Shown here: positions 1-11,810 of the stretch, piece after piece
How the letters are laid out: every line of letters starts with the position of its first letter
How positions within the stretch are numbered: position 1 is the first letter of the stretch
NCBI GenBank assembly: GCA_021234155.1
Contig: JAJEKV010000051.1
Span: forward strand, 5,336,698 to 5,400,697
Direction of reading: 5' to 3'
DNA length: 64,000 nt
Source: Isoetes taiwanensis
Lineage: Eukaryota; Streptophyta; Lycopodiopsida; Isoetales; Isoetaceae
The notes under the pieces: generated by a model
Database searches by the model: none
What the model was told of the DNA's origin: nothing
What the model saw: the letters and a program-made list of their open reading frames with translations, nothing else
Position numbers and translations under genes: made by a program

Positions 1-514
1 ATAATATGTATTTGTAGAAGATAGGAAATTGATCAGCTGATATGCCATTCAAAGTCTTGGAAGATGGAAGAGATGATTTTATAATGATTATTTCTTAAAC
101 AATCTAGCCAGTCGTTTATGATAGGTGGTTATGCGGAATGGATGTAACAGAAGTTAATTGAGAATTTCACATCCAAAGGGCAAAGTTGATGGTGTTTCTA
201 TGACCTGTATCCAAGATAGTAGGATACTTTAAGCAAAAGAAAAGAGGCCCAAGGCAAATGGTTGCAGGTGCTAAGGAGAGAAATAGTGTCCTCCGTAAAT
301 TTGACTGAGTGCTCCAGAGATGTTTGATGAGGAAGAATTAAGAGGAGGGTTTCTAGGTGTTATATAAACTACCCTTGTGGGATTTTATGCTCTTTTAAGG
401 GTTGGTGCAATGCGAGGTGGTGGCTGTGAAAGCAGCGAAGTCCATTGCCGAGCCTTGCACTGCGCTTCTTACATATTTGCAATAGGTTTTGCAATAGACG
501 ATTCTCATCATTTT

Positions 515-660
515 TTTAAAGGTTGGGTTTTTTGTTTTAATATTTTGGGCTTTGTGTAGGCTAGCCTAACGTATTCTCAAAGGTTTATTTTAAGAGAGTC
601 CATGCGTGTCACATGGGCTTCCTTGTTTGGCCCAACCTTATTTTCCTGTTGAGCGATGCT
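515..660. repeat. Dispersed repeat, copy A (other copy at 32235-32360)
   Basis: The phrase around 580-625, which includes GTCCATGCGTGTCACATGGG, recurs near 32300-32330 in the same orientation with similar flanks (a run of T followed by AAAGGTTG upstream). This marks two diverged copies of one interspersed family. Neither copy shows a coding frame. Confidence 0.6.
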
Positions 661-665
661 AACAC

Positions 666-758
666 ATTTTATTGTTGAACGATGCGTTTCTTGTTTCCAC
701 AAATTTTTGAAACAAATTTTATTGTCGAACGATGCGTTTCTTATTTCCACAAATTTTT
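666..758. repeat. Two-copy 43-bp direct repeat
   Basis: A 43-bp unit containing GAACGATGCGTTTCTT and CCACAAATTTTT occurs at 666-708 and again at 716-758 with two differences and a 50-bp offset. A related GAGCGATGC phrase occurs just before and after. Confidence 0.7.
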
Positions 759-1646
759 GCCGAGGGTTCTTGTTGAGCGATGCCAGTAAATCTGCTGCAG
801 TGCTTATGGTTGATCACTGATCATTTCTGCCTTGGTCCCAAGTACATGCTTGCTCCAATTCGAGTACAGGTCTTCCTTCATCGAAAGCACTCTAATTCTT
901 ATTGGAAGATGTTGGAAATGTGAAAAATGAAAGAATTTGGGCCAATTTGTGACTAGTCCTTGCTTCTTAATCCTCCACAACATCAAGAATTAGGGGCAAT
1001 TTTGTTGAGTTGGTTGAGTTGCTGCTCTTACTTCGATTCAGCCTTCAATTCAGTCACCTTGGAGATGCGCCTGTGGCATATTGCAATGGATAGTTCAGCT
1101 TTACGGTTCCAAAACCCTAGTGGCCAATAGACTGGTTAGAATGGCCTTGGTAGATAGTCCTTGCTTCGGTCAAATCCTTGCTTTGGTTGCTGAATATTTC
1201 TAAAGAGCTTCCATTTCTCCTTCCTTCGATTGCTTCTATTGAATCCATGCTTCGATTTCAACGGATCTGGTATAGTCGAATCACTGATTTGTGCATGGAT
1301 TTGCACATTATGATGTATTTCTTGTTTATATTTAACAATTCAATGGTCTAACAATGGTCACAACTTAAAAAAAAAAAAAAAAAAAAAATACAAAAGAGCA
1401 CTTAGATGATAAGGATAAGGAAGCAAGGATTCTACCCCACAAGGGGCATTTTATAAAATGGACTTGTTGAAATCAAGTGCATTAGGCAGTAGTGTACTAT
1501 ACATGATTTAAAACATTGACTTAAAAAAATTGAAAAAGATGATGTAATTTGGTGGTAATTTTAAGAGAAGTGCTTCCATAGTTTATAAAAATAACTTTTA
1601 ATTCCAACAGTAACGACATTCCTAAACTTTTCAAACATCAAGTTAT

Positions 1647-1772
1647 GTGGAACAGCAATAAGGAGCTGATTCTTGCTTTGGAATGGGAGCCGGCTACTGT
1701 AGGCGCGACTGGCTGCTGCCAGTAGCCAGCTCCCATTCCAGAGCAAGAATCAACGACTTGTTGCTGCTCCAC
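1647..1772. other. 126-bp near-perfect hairpin (miRNA-precursor-like or young inverted duplication)
   Basis: Two 53-nt arms (1647-1699 and 1720-1772) are reverse complements with no gaps and about seven mismatches, around a 20-nt loop. The 3' arm contains CAGCTCCCATTCC and the 5' arm contains GGAATGGGAG. The core CCCATTCC is shared with the plant miR482/2118 family, whose mature strand also lies on the 3' arm, but the rest of that consensus does not match well. A MITE remnant or a simple inverted duplication is equally possible. Confidence 0.6.
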
Positions 1773-2359
1773 GACGTCAAGGAAAGCCAAGAACAAGCTG
1801 ACTTAAGCGATTTTAGATGCAAGAACAGAGATTTGGGCCAAGAACAGAGTGATTCGAAGAGATTTCAGATGTAAGAAGAGAGATTAAGGCCAAGAACAGA
1901 CAATTTATAGTAAAAAAACTGAGAGTTCAGGGCTTCACGCTTTGAGCTATGGTTTCGGCAGATGGTGCACATGCTTCAGATGCTTCAGTCGAGCTATGGT
2001 TTCGACAAATTATGCTTCAGGCTTCGAGTGCGATGGTGCAAGATGCTTTGCGATCTTTAGAGTTAGGGAACAGAAACTGGCTGTAACAGGTAATCGGGAG
2101 AATGCTTACCCATCTATCATTCTTGATTAGAATGGTCGCCACATGGTGGCCATTCATTGGTCTATAATCAAGAACGCGAATCCACTTTCCTTGACGTAAA
2201 TGTAAAATGTACTCGTAATAATTATCGTATTTAAATATAGTTTTATTGTTATGTAATACCTAAAATGCCATGATATCACGATAATTGGGAACACTATTCC
2301 CGTAAAGCAAACAAAGAAACATGAACGGAAATCTCTTTGACAAATGTAACATTGCCACT

Positions 2360-3051
2360 GCAATTCTTTTCAACGAGAGGAAGGCGTTTAATTTTCCATT
2401 TAAAGTTGGCTTTCTATTATAGATAGCAGTTTCTTTATGTTTTGGTTGTTAGTTTTTTGGGTTAGCAATTAGGAGGTCTTGTGTTTATGTCTCTCTTGAG
2501 ATACTTAGGGGAATGTCATATATCCCTATGAGATGCAACTTCGTTCTTTTTTCTTCGGCTTTTCGACAAGGTTAAGTCCTTGCTTTAACGTAAGCATGTT
2601 TGCCCTCTACTTTAATGACACATCTCACTTGAGTATTTCCTTTTGTGCAAGGCCATTCTCCTAAGCACATATATCAATAGACATAGCTCGTGTGCAATCC
2701 CATTGTGTTGGATCAACTCCATTGAAAAGGTAAGTTCTATATGACTACAAGTTACCATGAACATGGTGTTCGTAGGTAGAATATAAAAGATGTAAAGTTT
2801 TTGTAGATAAATACTCCCAAATTGATACGACCTCTGACTCACAAAATATAAAAGTCAGTAGTAATAATACATAGAGCTCCAACTATACCAACTGGTGGGC
2901 ATATCAATCTTAATCAATGGCACATCAACTTGATCCAAAACAGGCTACCAACCACCGGAGTTACATGGAACTCCTCTTGGAAGTTAATCAAAAGTGGGAA
3001 AGGAATTCAACAAGGGATTAAACTAACTCAACAATTTTTGTCATATAGAAA
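2360..3051. repeat. Duplicated segment, copy 1, left part
   Basis: Bases 2360-3051 match 44415-45106 with few differences, starting at GCAATTCTTTTCAACG. Copy 1 then breaks at GTCATATAGAAA and resumes at 15471, while copy 2 continues almost directly. Copy 1 therefore carries about 12.4 kb of extra DNA between these points. No gene is visible in this part. Confidence 0.9.
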
Positions 3052-3052
3052 C

Positions 3053-3255
3053 CAACACAAACCATTAACATCCAACATATAAAAATTAAACCCCCCAACA
3101 CATAACAACCATTGACATTAACAACCAACACATAACTACCATTGACATTAATTAACACAACCATTGGGTCCAACACATTTAAATTAAAATCCCCCTTAAA
3201 CCCCCTTTGGTTTGGGTGCATATTCACACGGGGGGTGACTCCGGGCAACGAGAGC
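3053..3255 (+). repeat. Left terminal inverted repeat, 203 bp
   Basis: This is the reverse complement of 14281-14483. It contains an internal near-duplication of a CCAACACATAAC-type phrase and ends inward with CGAGAGC. Confidence 0.85.
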
Positions 3256-3439
3256 TGTTGGATAGGCATATTCACCCCTTATTCCTTAATCTACACCGTA
3301 CGTAAAGTTCCTCGTTTGTGGGGTATGCAAGTACAAAATTTGCTATACTGTATAACAAGATTCGCAAAATACTATAAGATTTCAAGCAGAATACTATATA
3401 GTGTTGATTTCATACGTGCAAAATACAATTATGAGGGCT

Positions 3440-4016
3440 TGTTTGGGGTCTGGGTTCGGGAACTCCTGGAAGACAGCCCTCTGTGAGGACCCGTGGATCT
3501 TACAGGAGAGTCCGGGGGACTATGTCACGCGGGATTTGCTGAAAGAGAAGAAAAAGAAGAGAACAGAGCAAATGAGAGAAAGATGATAAGCTTCCTTGAT
3601 ATCAATGATGAAAATACATGAGCTCTCACAATGGAGAGAAAACTGAAAGGAGACAAGACTCAAAACTCATCTAAAAACTTATGAGCTAACTCTACTCATA
3701 TATATAGTACAATGGCCTTGGGCCCAATATAGACACTCGACCGATCGGTGCCGACTCTCGGAAGGAGGCCTGATTTGAGGAATGTTGGCGGTGCCTCTTG
3801 AAGTGCCTCGAATCACGCCGACGCCGACGCTGGGCGTGACGGGCCGTCACTTGTCCGAAGGGCGCCTCTTGTTGACAGCCAAAGGCTTTGACTGCGTGGG
3901 TCTGGCCGCTTGGTCTTCGTGGAGCCTTGGATGTCGACCCGCGGGTTGATCGAGGATCCTTGAGCTTGACCTGGTCTGTCATCGTATGCATGAATAGTCC
4001 CGCACTGTGAGGCACA
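3440..4016 (-). repeat. 3' LTR of the gypsy element
   Basis: On the minus strand it begins TGTGCCTCACAG and ends CCCCAAACA, giving the usual TG...CA ends at about 577 bp. It matches 13699-14268. The bases just inside (from 4017) read on the minus strand as GGTTTGGTGGGGGAGTG, a possible polypurine tract. Confidence 0.85.
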
Positions 4017-4029
4017 GACTAACACTCCC

Positions 4030-6930
4030 CCACCAAACCACACTCGAGTGAAGAAGAAAAGGAGGAAGTTGCCGGAGGGCGGGAAGCCATCGGCTCGAAA
4101 GTGATCCTCACGAGTGAGGACCGCACCATTATGGTAATCGGGCTTATGAGATCCCCGGGCGTGATTGAAGAGCTTGAGGAGTGTTTTGGCCAAGGGCAGG
4201 ATCGCATCTATGAGAAAGCGAGAGAGCGGACCATGTCTTCAAGGGCAAAGATGGGCGCCTCAAGAAATGTAACCGACATTCCATGAGGAGACAGTCCGAA
4301 GGCCAAAGGCACCGACGCCGGGCATTTGGATTGCAATGAAAATGGGACATTTGCCGATTTAAGGAGCTGAGCAAAATGCATTTGAGGGCAGCGCAAAATC
4401 CGGCTTGAAGATGGACAGAAGGATCAGGTGAGGTGGAGGCATTCTGCAAGAAGGTGTTGAGACCATGAAGCGCATCCGCGGGCTGTTGCCAACCACGCCA
4501 TTAGCAATGTAGATCCAATTGGTGGTGTTGTCCGTGAGTGGCACCTTCTTCCCAATGTGAGCGGCGAACAAAACGCGGATCCCACCGAGATCCGTCGAGA
4601 TCCGAGGTGGTGTCCACCGCATGACCATCCATGACCTTGGTCCAAAAAGGAAGGCGCCAATCGAAGTCAGAACCCGGGGCGTGGAGGTACGCCTGTGGAA
4701 GCATAGGGAGAAGGAACCATGCCCGTGGGTGGGGTTGGCCGATCTCCCCGAATTGATCGACAAGATCGGGATCAAGTGCCCGACACCAACGATCCCAAAG
4801 AGAAGCAGAGAGTCGAGAGTTGACAGAGGGCTATCCCATCCCGTGGGGACCGCTCTTGCTATCCAACGAGCTTGTAATCGATTGTAACCCCGAGGTGTTT
4901 GATATAAATTTGTGCATAGGGAAGATCTTTGGGATGTCCTAGATACTTCCTAATTTGTTGCAGCCGGGCTTCCGCCGCGAGAGATAAATGATTGGCAAGC
5001 TCGGGCATGTACTCCTCGATGAAGAGTTTGGGTCCGAGCAGATCCATAAGATATGGATTGTTATCCCGAAGCACCCATTGCACAATTGGGGTCACCCCGG
5101 AAAAGCCTGGCGTGGCCCATTTCCAAAGTTTTTCCGTATACCCGGATAGAAATCATGAAAGATGTAAGCCATGGGCTGAACCACTCAAGGTGAGAAAGTC
5201 CGGATCGGCACAAATGGATGAGATCAAAGGCGACAAGGGCACAAAGACAACCCTTTGTCTTCAATGGAGAGTTCTCGCCAAATCCAAGAAAATCAGACCG
5301 CTTAGTGGGATATCCACGGGACCATCGGCCGCGTGCCACTTTGAAAGGAAGAGGTGGCGCCGAGCAACTACATAATCATGATAAAGGAGGGAGCTGGGAA
5401 GTCAACTGGCATTCTGTGAAGAATTGCAGTCTGGGCGTCAAGTTTTGCTTGAGCCTCATCAGCAGACTGAATAGCTTGCTGCAGCTGTTGTTCGAGATCA
5501 CGGATCCGATTGTCCCTTTCGAGTAGCAGGCGTGACTGGTCACGGACCCGTTTCTGAGAAGGATTGACCTGGGAGGAAGATTTCCCCGGTGTATTGAGAC
5601 GAAGCACGGCAATCTCGCGTCATCTAGTATTTTTCGTTTCGCGACCTCCTCGTAAGCTGATCTTGAAGAGAGGTGAGCCGAGAGAGGTCTGTGGTAGAAA
5701 GCCGAGCCGCCAAGGAGGCTTAATTTGAGCGTCCCGGGCTGAAAGATTTTGAACTTGAGTGCTGAAATTTTCACACAGTTCCGAGTACAAGGCATTGAGT
5801 TTAGCAATATCTGCGTCCTTGGTACTCAGGAGAGCGGCTTTGGACTTGTTGTGCTCCAATAAAGTCTGAATTTCTGACCGAGCCGAGCCCGCTGACCGCG
5901 AAGTTGGCTGACTTGAGCTTGTGTACTTTTGAGATCTGCATGAGCCTGTAAGAGAGCTTCATGCTTGTCTTGAAGTTTGGCCTCCAAAGTTGCAACTTGG
6001 GCAGTTGCAGCTTGAAGGTCTTGGTGTACCGCGATCGGAGAGGCCTCGAAAGTGCTCGTTGAACCCCTCGGCTCATAAGAGCGCCTTGGGATTCTTGTAA
6101 CTTAAGAGCGGCAGCCTTGAGCATCCCGGGCGATATCGATACAACAACTGACGAGGGTGTTGTGGTGGTGGAGCTGGCTGTTGCCTGGTTTGGGAGGTCT
6201 GGGAAAAATGGTGTGAAGTGGATGGTGTAGCGGAGGAGGAGACAGTGACATGAGTGTGACTGTGGTCATGACCAGGGGAAGACGGGCGTGAAGTGCCAAC
6301 TTGGTGAGTGATTGGAAGGGAGCGCTGAGTGGAATTATGAGAATTTGGTGGTGTGGGAGGGAAGTAATGACGGATGAGGGCTTGAAAGTGCCCTCCCACA
6401 GAAACTTCAGAAATGGAAGTGGTACCCCGAAGGCGGTCCATTTCTTGGAGAAGACGATAGAACATCATTTGGGGCCAATCTATGTGGTGTTTGGAGTGTG
6501 TAGCAGTGAGGACCAGGTTATAGAAAGGCTTATTGATATGGGTGTTCTTGATAGAATACCCAAGGAATTTTCGCCACAGAAATTTAACAAAGGTCTCGTG
6601 AGGCTTGTCGATATTGGTCAGACGATGGACATTGGCATGATAAGCGGGTGCTCCAAACTCGCGGACATCAATATCCCCAGATAGCGCACCATGATACACA
6701 AGGAGTGTGCAAGGGAATATGAAATACCTCGTAAATCAAATGTTGAGTCAATGAAATAGTGGTGCCATCGACCACAAGTTGGTGTAACCTTATGGGCCGT
6801 TAACGATATTGGCGATGAACCGCCGCGAATCGGGTCGATTTGGAGCCGGAAGTTCCATTTGAGAGAATTCGTAAAAGCTGGTGTCGCTTCAAATGACTTC
6901 TTTATTTGGGCCAACAAGGGCTTCACGGAA
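4030..6930 (-). pseudogene. Extra ORF region after pol: globular domain, low-complexity linker, coiled coil
   Basis: Minus-strand frames between integrase and the 3' LTR look protein-coding but are broken by frameshifts. The best piece (6073-6699) has about 115 residues of globular character, including KFLWRKFLGY and WPQMMFYRLLQEMDRLRG, then a Pro/Ser/Thr/His/Gln-rich linker. Shifted frames at 5368-6124 are rich in Gln, Ala, Leu and charged residues with heptad-like spacing (RIRDLEQQLQQAIQ), suggesting a coiled coil. A further coding-like piece lies at 4859-5095. In plant gypsy elements this position holds envelope-like or unknown third ORFs. I see no clear membrane segment, so an envelope function is not supported. 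Confidence 0.5.
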
Positions 6931-7929
6931 AGTGGGCGTCAAGAAAGATACAGATGCAAAAAGGGCCGGATCCTTGGGAGTAGTAGCTTGAAGTGTAGAA
7001 AATCTTGGGGCAGCCATGGGAATGATGTGCGGAATGAAGAGGGATGCCAAAGGCGGAAGACGAAAGTCGAGCACGGAGGACGAAAGCGCAGAGGAACGAA
7101 AAGGTTTGTTTTAGGGCTTAATAACCGGAGGCTTAAGAGGTATGAAGAGTTCGAAACTGGAACCGTTGATGGTGCCAGGTGTCAAAAGATGCGAATAAGG
7201 GTATTGAGAGGCAAAAATTTGGCTAAGTCCCAAAAACGTAAGGGAGAAGCAATGAACGGTGAGGATGAGACGTGAAAGAACGATCGGATGTGACAGATGG
7301 CAAAGGACACCCATTAATGTTCAACGGGCGTGGAAAGAAGGAATGGCATTCAATGCTGGCAACTCGAAGTGGGATATCATTAAAAGGAATGTGTCAGAAG
7401 GTACCATGGCTAGATATGCTACGGAGAACAGATTCTCATTTTAGAAACAATTTTGCATTGCAAACACGTTGGCGATTTGTGTGATTGGTCCACGCCGACA
7501 AGGAGGTCCTCGATTGGCTATATAAGACTAACCGAGAGAAACGAAGGCATCCGATGGCGCCAAGATGGGTGTCGGCCGGGCTTGAACGAAGATTGCACCA
7601 TGCCCACTAACCGCCGTGAGTGGATCACTTGTAAGATGAATTGTTCGGATCTCGGGCGCCGCCACAACCGTGGCATTCGTGATGGACGGCTGGTGTGCCG
7701 GGATGGCTGAACATCCCGACCCAAGACCAATGGGATGGAGGTGGTTCGTGATCTTATTTGGGACCCGAGCAGAACCTCTACCATCTCTCCTCAAGATCAC
7801 CTCTGCTCCGAACCCGGAGTAGAGGGTTTTTCCTCGTAGGACTTAGTAAATAGGGCTCTGAGCCCGTTTTTGTATATAGGGCAGTGCCCATAGCGGAAAT
7901 AGCTGGGCTGCGCCCACATTTTGTAAAAA

Positions 7930-9150
7930 AATCTCCACTATAATATAATCTACCGCCTTTCTAGTCACTTTCTGTGGTGTTTGCTTCTTGAACTGTCTCT
8001 GTGTGTTGATGTTCACTTTCTGTGTGATGAAATGCTTTGAGACGAAAACCATTAACCAATGTAGGTAATGGAGTGCCATCTAACTCAGCTAGTTGGAAAA
8101 CGCTTGGTCTAACCACTTGAACAATTTGATAAGGGCCAAGCCAACGAAACTTGAGTTTACAGGAAAAAATTTTTTGTACTGAATCATAAAGAAGAACCAA
8201 ATCTCCTTCTTTGAATGTTTTTGTCTTCAAACGCGTTTGTCATGTAAAGATTTTTGCAATCAAGTTGTCCATGAAGAACACGAATATAAGCATCCCTTCG
8301 AAGTTCATCCAACTGTTCTAATTGATAGACCCGTTCTTTGAGAGCAGCTGGTGGATTATGAGCAGTAGCCAGTTGAAAACGGAGTGTTGGAAGGATGTAT
8401 TCAAATGGCATGAGAGCTTCCTGACCATAAACCAATTTAAAAGGAGTGTGACCCGTAGCAATCTTGAAACAAGTATTGTAGGCCCAAAGAACAAGAGGGA
8501 AGTTTTTGTCCGCCAACTGCAAGGGAAGCGCCACAAATTTTCTTGAGAATGGTGACCGAGTTTTGTTGGTGCTTTCTCGCCAACCCATTGCCTTGAGGAT
8601 AGTAAGGTGTGCTCTTGTGATGATGGATCGTGAGATAATCCGTCGGCTCTTTGATAGTATGATTGATGAAATGAACACCACGGCCACCGACCAGCCCGCG
8701 GGGCAGCCGAATCGCGTGATGATTTGTTGATAGAGGACTCTAGCCGTGCTTTTGCAGCAAGTTGTTGTTCGGAAGTGCACAAGATTCCGCCCATTTGGTG
8801 GCGAGTCGGTGAGAACTGAATGTATCGCACGAAAGTGTGCCTCGCAGAGGATCTATAGGTCCCACAAAGTCCATTCTCCATTTGTTGAAGGGAAGTGGCG
8901 TGGCGGCGACCGGGCCAAGGGAAGAGCGCCACGGGCCGTGGGGGCGCCCCACCCACGGGCAAGCGCCACACGCGGCGGGCGTGGGCGTGAGCATCTTTGA
9001 AGAGCGTGGGCCAATAATACCCCATGAGAAGGATTTTTTGCGGCCGTGGTGTCACCATGAAAATGACCACCACCTAGCCCTTGATGAGCTTCTCTAACAA
9101 TGTCCGAACTTCATGAGGTAGAACACAAATACGAAGGATGGTGTCCTTAC
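7930..9150 (-). pseudogene. Integrase remains of the gypsy element
   Basis: The zinc-finger neighbourhood reads as ILLMGYYWPTLFKDAHAHAR (near 9020), the typical segment between the His and Cys pairs of gypsy integrases. Further on, minus-strand frames hold PLVLWAYNTCFKIATGHTPF (near 8500), which lies after the catalytic core in this family. The C-terminal part at 7961-8230 contains GDLVLLYDS and WLGPYQIVQV, the GP(Y/F)-type DNA-binding segment. No chromodomain follows. The catalytic core is scattered over at least two frames and I cannot confirm all three acidic residues. Confidence 0.75.
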
Positions 9151-10330
9151 CCTTTTGTAGAGATGTCCCGCAACCATGGTGTAGTCACGGACCCTCCTGA
9201 GAAATTGATGGCGACGGGATTGGCGCTATGTGAGAGAGCCGCCTCGCCTTTCTTACGTGGAAGAGCACCGTGAGGAGGAACTGGCTGAAAATCATGGAAC
9301 CAATGTGGTGTTGCCGTGACTAAAAAGAGTTGAGCATCGTGGAAGGCGCCCCGAGACCCCTGTTGCGGGATCATCCCGGTGGATGCGTGAAAGATAATCC
9401 GGAACAACATGAGATTTGCCCTTTATGAACGATTTCAAAAGGAGCAAATTCTTGGAGAAGAAGGACCCAACGAGCAATGCGCCCGTGGGCGTGGACTTGT
9501 TGATCAAATAGAGGAGTGCTTGGTGGTCCACAAAGAACTTGATTTGACTGCCCAAAAGGTAATGACGGAAGCGTTGGACAGAGAAAATGAGACCCAAAGC
9601 TTCACGCCCGCGGGCGTAATAGTTGCGCCGCGAGTAATTGAGTTTTCTACCGGGCGAGCGATTTGGTTTATCAAGCAGCGATCATATTCTTGAGAAAGAA
9701 CAGCTCCAATAGCAAACGCCGGAGACATCGACATGAACGCGGAAAGGGCTTGTCCCATTGAGGAGGAACAAGAACCGGTGCGAAAGTAAGCAAAAGCTTG
9801 TTGTTGGAAAGCAACTTCACTGGGAATTCCAAACCCTGTGGATTCACACCGTGAGTTTATGAATGGGATCTGCAATGGCTGCCGATCCCGTATGAAGGTG
9901 GAGTAATAATTGACCTTTCCCGTGAAAGAGCGTGTCTCTTTGATATTGGCCGGTGCTTGAGCTTTGAGCACACAACCGATTTTGGCAGGATCGGTGGTGA
10001 CCTTGTAGGCAAAAAGTGACCTAAGGGGGTGGTGAAAGTGGTCTTGAGTTGATCAGATTCTTTGATGGAGATCTGATTGTAGCCGAAAAAACCATCCATA
10101 AAGGAGTACATCTCATGTCCACCACTTCTTCCGTAACTTGGTCCGTGAAGGGAAGTGGAAAATGATCACGCCCGCGGGCCCGATTGAGTTTCCGATAGTC
10201 TACAATGCACGCCGATCTTACCATTGTGCTTAAGGGCAATGACGATGGGGCTCACCCATTCGTAATGTTTGACCTCATAGATCAAACCTGCAGCAGAAGG
10301 AGTTTGTCAATTTCGCCTTGACGCGATCAC
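9150..10330 (-). pseudogene. Reverse transcriptase and RNase H remains of the gypsy element
   Basis: Minus-strand pieces keep the order of a gypsy RT. VDYRKLNRARGRDHFPLPF (near 10200) is the region before the finger/palm motif, MYSFMDGFFGYNQISIKES (near 10100) holds the first catalytic Asp, and ETRSFTGKVNYYSTFI (near 9930) is the region following the thumb. RNase H is represented by FFVDHQALLYLINK and GKSHVVPDYLSRI at 9292-9597. The FIDD-type catalytic box itself is not readable. The domain is non-functional as sequenced. Confidence 0.8.
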
Positions 10331-11810
10331 GGTAATTAGGGTTGAGCTCAGATCGCCGCGTTGCTAATCGGGTCGCATCGATTTGGTAGGAATGGTGAGT
10401 TCCCCAAGCTTTTGTTGATTCCCCCAAGATCTTTGTAACTCCAGCTTAAAATGTGTTTGAATTTTTGAACAGCCGCGGACGGCCCCGATACGATAAGGAG
10501 CCGGAAGGTTTGAAAGCAATGCGACACAGTTGATTGTTGCCAACATCCACAATCTCGACTTCGGAGTCCGAATATGGGGTATGACTTCAAGATCCCGACA
10601 ATGTGTGCAGGAGGTTGGAGCACAACCGATGCGTGGCACTTTGCGTGGTGAAAAGAGAGGTTGCTCAGTGTCATCTAGCAGTGGTTGCTTCATGACAGCG
10701 TGTACATCAACAGGAGTTGCAGGAGTGTCAGTATCTGAAAAGTGATCAACGCGTTGGATTCGATTGCAAGGAGCCAGATAGGGGTCAAGTAAGGCAGCCA
10801 CAGCCTGGTCCTGATCAAGAGTCATTTCTCCCCAAGGATCAGCATATTCAGGGTAGGATGACAGAGGCAGACTTGCAGGTGGAGCCTGAACTTGATAAAT
10901 ATTCTGAGCTTCTTCGTAATCGCTAATGAGAGAGAGGGTTCCGCATTGTCAACGTAAATGATCCCGCCGCTTGCAAGTCCATGGTGGCATTGAGATGACC
11001 ATCGCTGATGACTAACCGTCCGTGGCCCAGTAATGGATACTCTTTGCCTGGCGGAGAAAAGGTCTGCCTACCAGCATTTCATAGTCACCGGGATCTTCGC
11101 CAGCTTTCCACACTCCAAATTCCATGGGAAAGCGGAGATCACCTATGTTGATGTGAAGAATAGGTGTGACGCCTTGAGGTCTCGTGATGTGGCCATTAGC
11201 CAATTTGATGTCATATGGGGCACGAAAGAGTTGTGTGATGCCCATTTGTTTTGGAGTTTATCCGTGATGAGATTGACCGCACTACCTCCATCGATTTGAA
11301 CATGGTTGACTTGTTGATTTCCCACCGTGGCATGGACCGTGGGTGTAGAGGTAGCCACAGCCCCAACTAAAACAGTTGGGAGTGGTAACTGGTCCTTGAG
11401 AGCAGGACAGAGTTTTAAAATGGTTGCCAAGCTTAAAGGAATTTTGATCTTGGCGAGCTCCTCTTGAAGTTCGAGAGGTACATGAGAAAAAAGGATCTGG
11501 CTGGTTCCACCGGTGCGGAGGCGCGGGCGGTGGAAGCAAAGAACTTTTTTGAGTAAGTCAACCTCGGCTGCAATATTGGGATATGTCCGAGAGCGTGGAG
11601 GTTGAGATGTTGAAGGTGTATCTTGTCTTTGTTGAGCTCTAGTGGTGGCATGAACATTTGCCAATGTGCGGCCTTCAAAGCAATTTTGCATGAGGTTCAA
11701 AATGCTTTGGCTTAACTTTGGGCATGACATGTGGCATGAGCTTTTCCAAGTCAGGTGCAAAGTGAACCTTTTTTTCGTCCCCATGAGGAATGGTGTCAAC
11801 GGCAAAGGCG
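10330..11810 (-). pseudogene. Retroviral-type aspartic protease and linker of the gypsy element
   Basis: Minus-strand frames around 11143-11330 contain HVQIDGGSAVNLI, which matches the D-G-G/S-A-x-x-x-I active-site region of retropepsins in plant gypsy elements (usually a DTG or DSG variant). The following frame at 11012-11245 reads GDYEMLVGRPFL, the second hydrophobic protease segment before the C-terminal flap helix. The piece at 10364-10825 looks like the protease-RT linker. Frames are shifted at several points. Confidence 0.65.

Larger units (their letters stand above)
1..2359. other. Intergenic DNA, no gene recognised
   Basis: Neither strand shows a reading frame with recognisable protein character. 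The stretch is AT-rich and holds an A-run at 1367-1388, a short direct repeat near 666-758, a dispersed repeat near 515-660 and a strong inverted repeat at 1647-1772, which are listed separately. Confidence 0.6.

Noticed and set aside
3142..3486. 114-codon plus-strand frame across the TIR
   Set aside because: It runs through the inverted repeat and into the LTR; composition is not protein-like.
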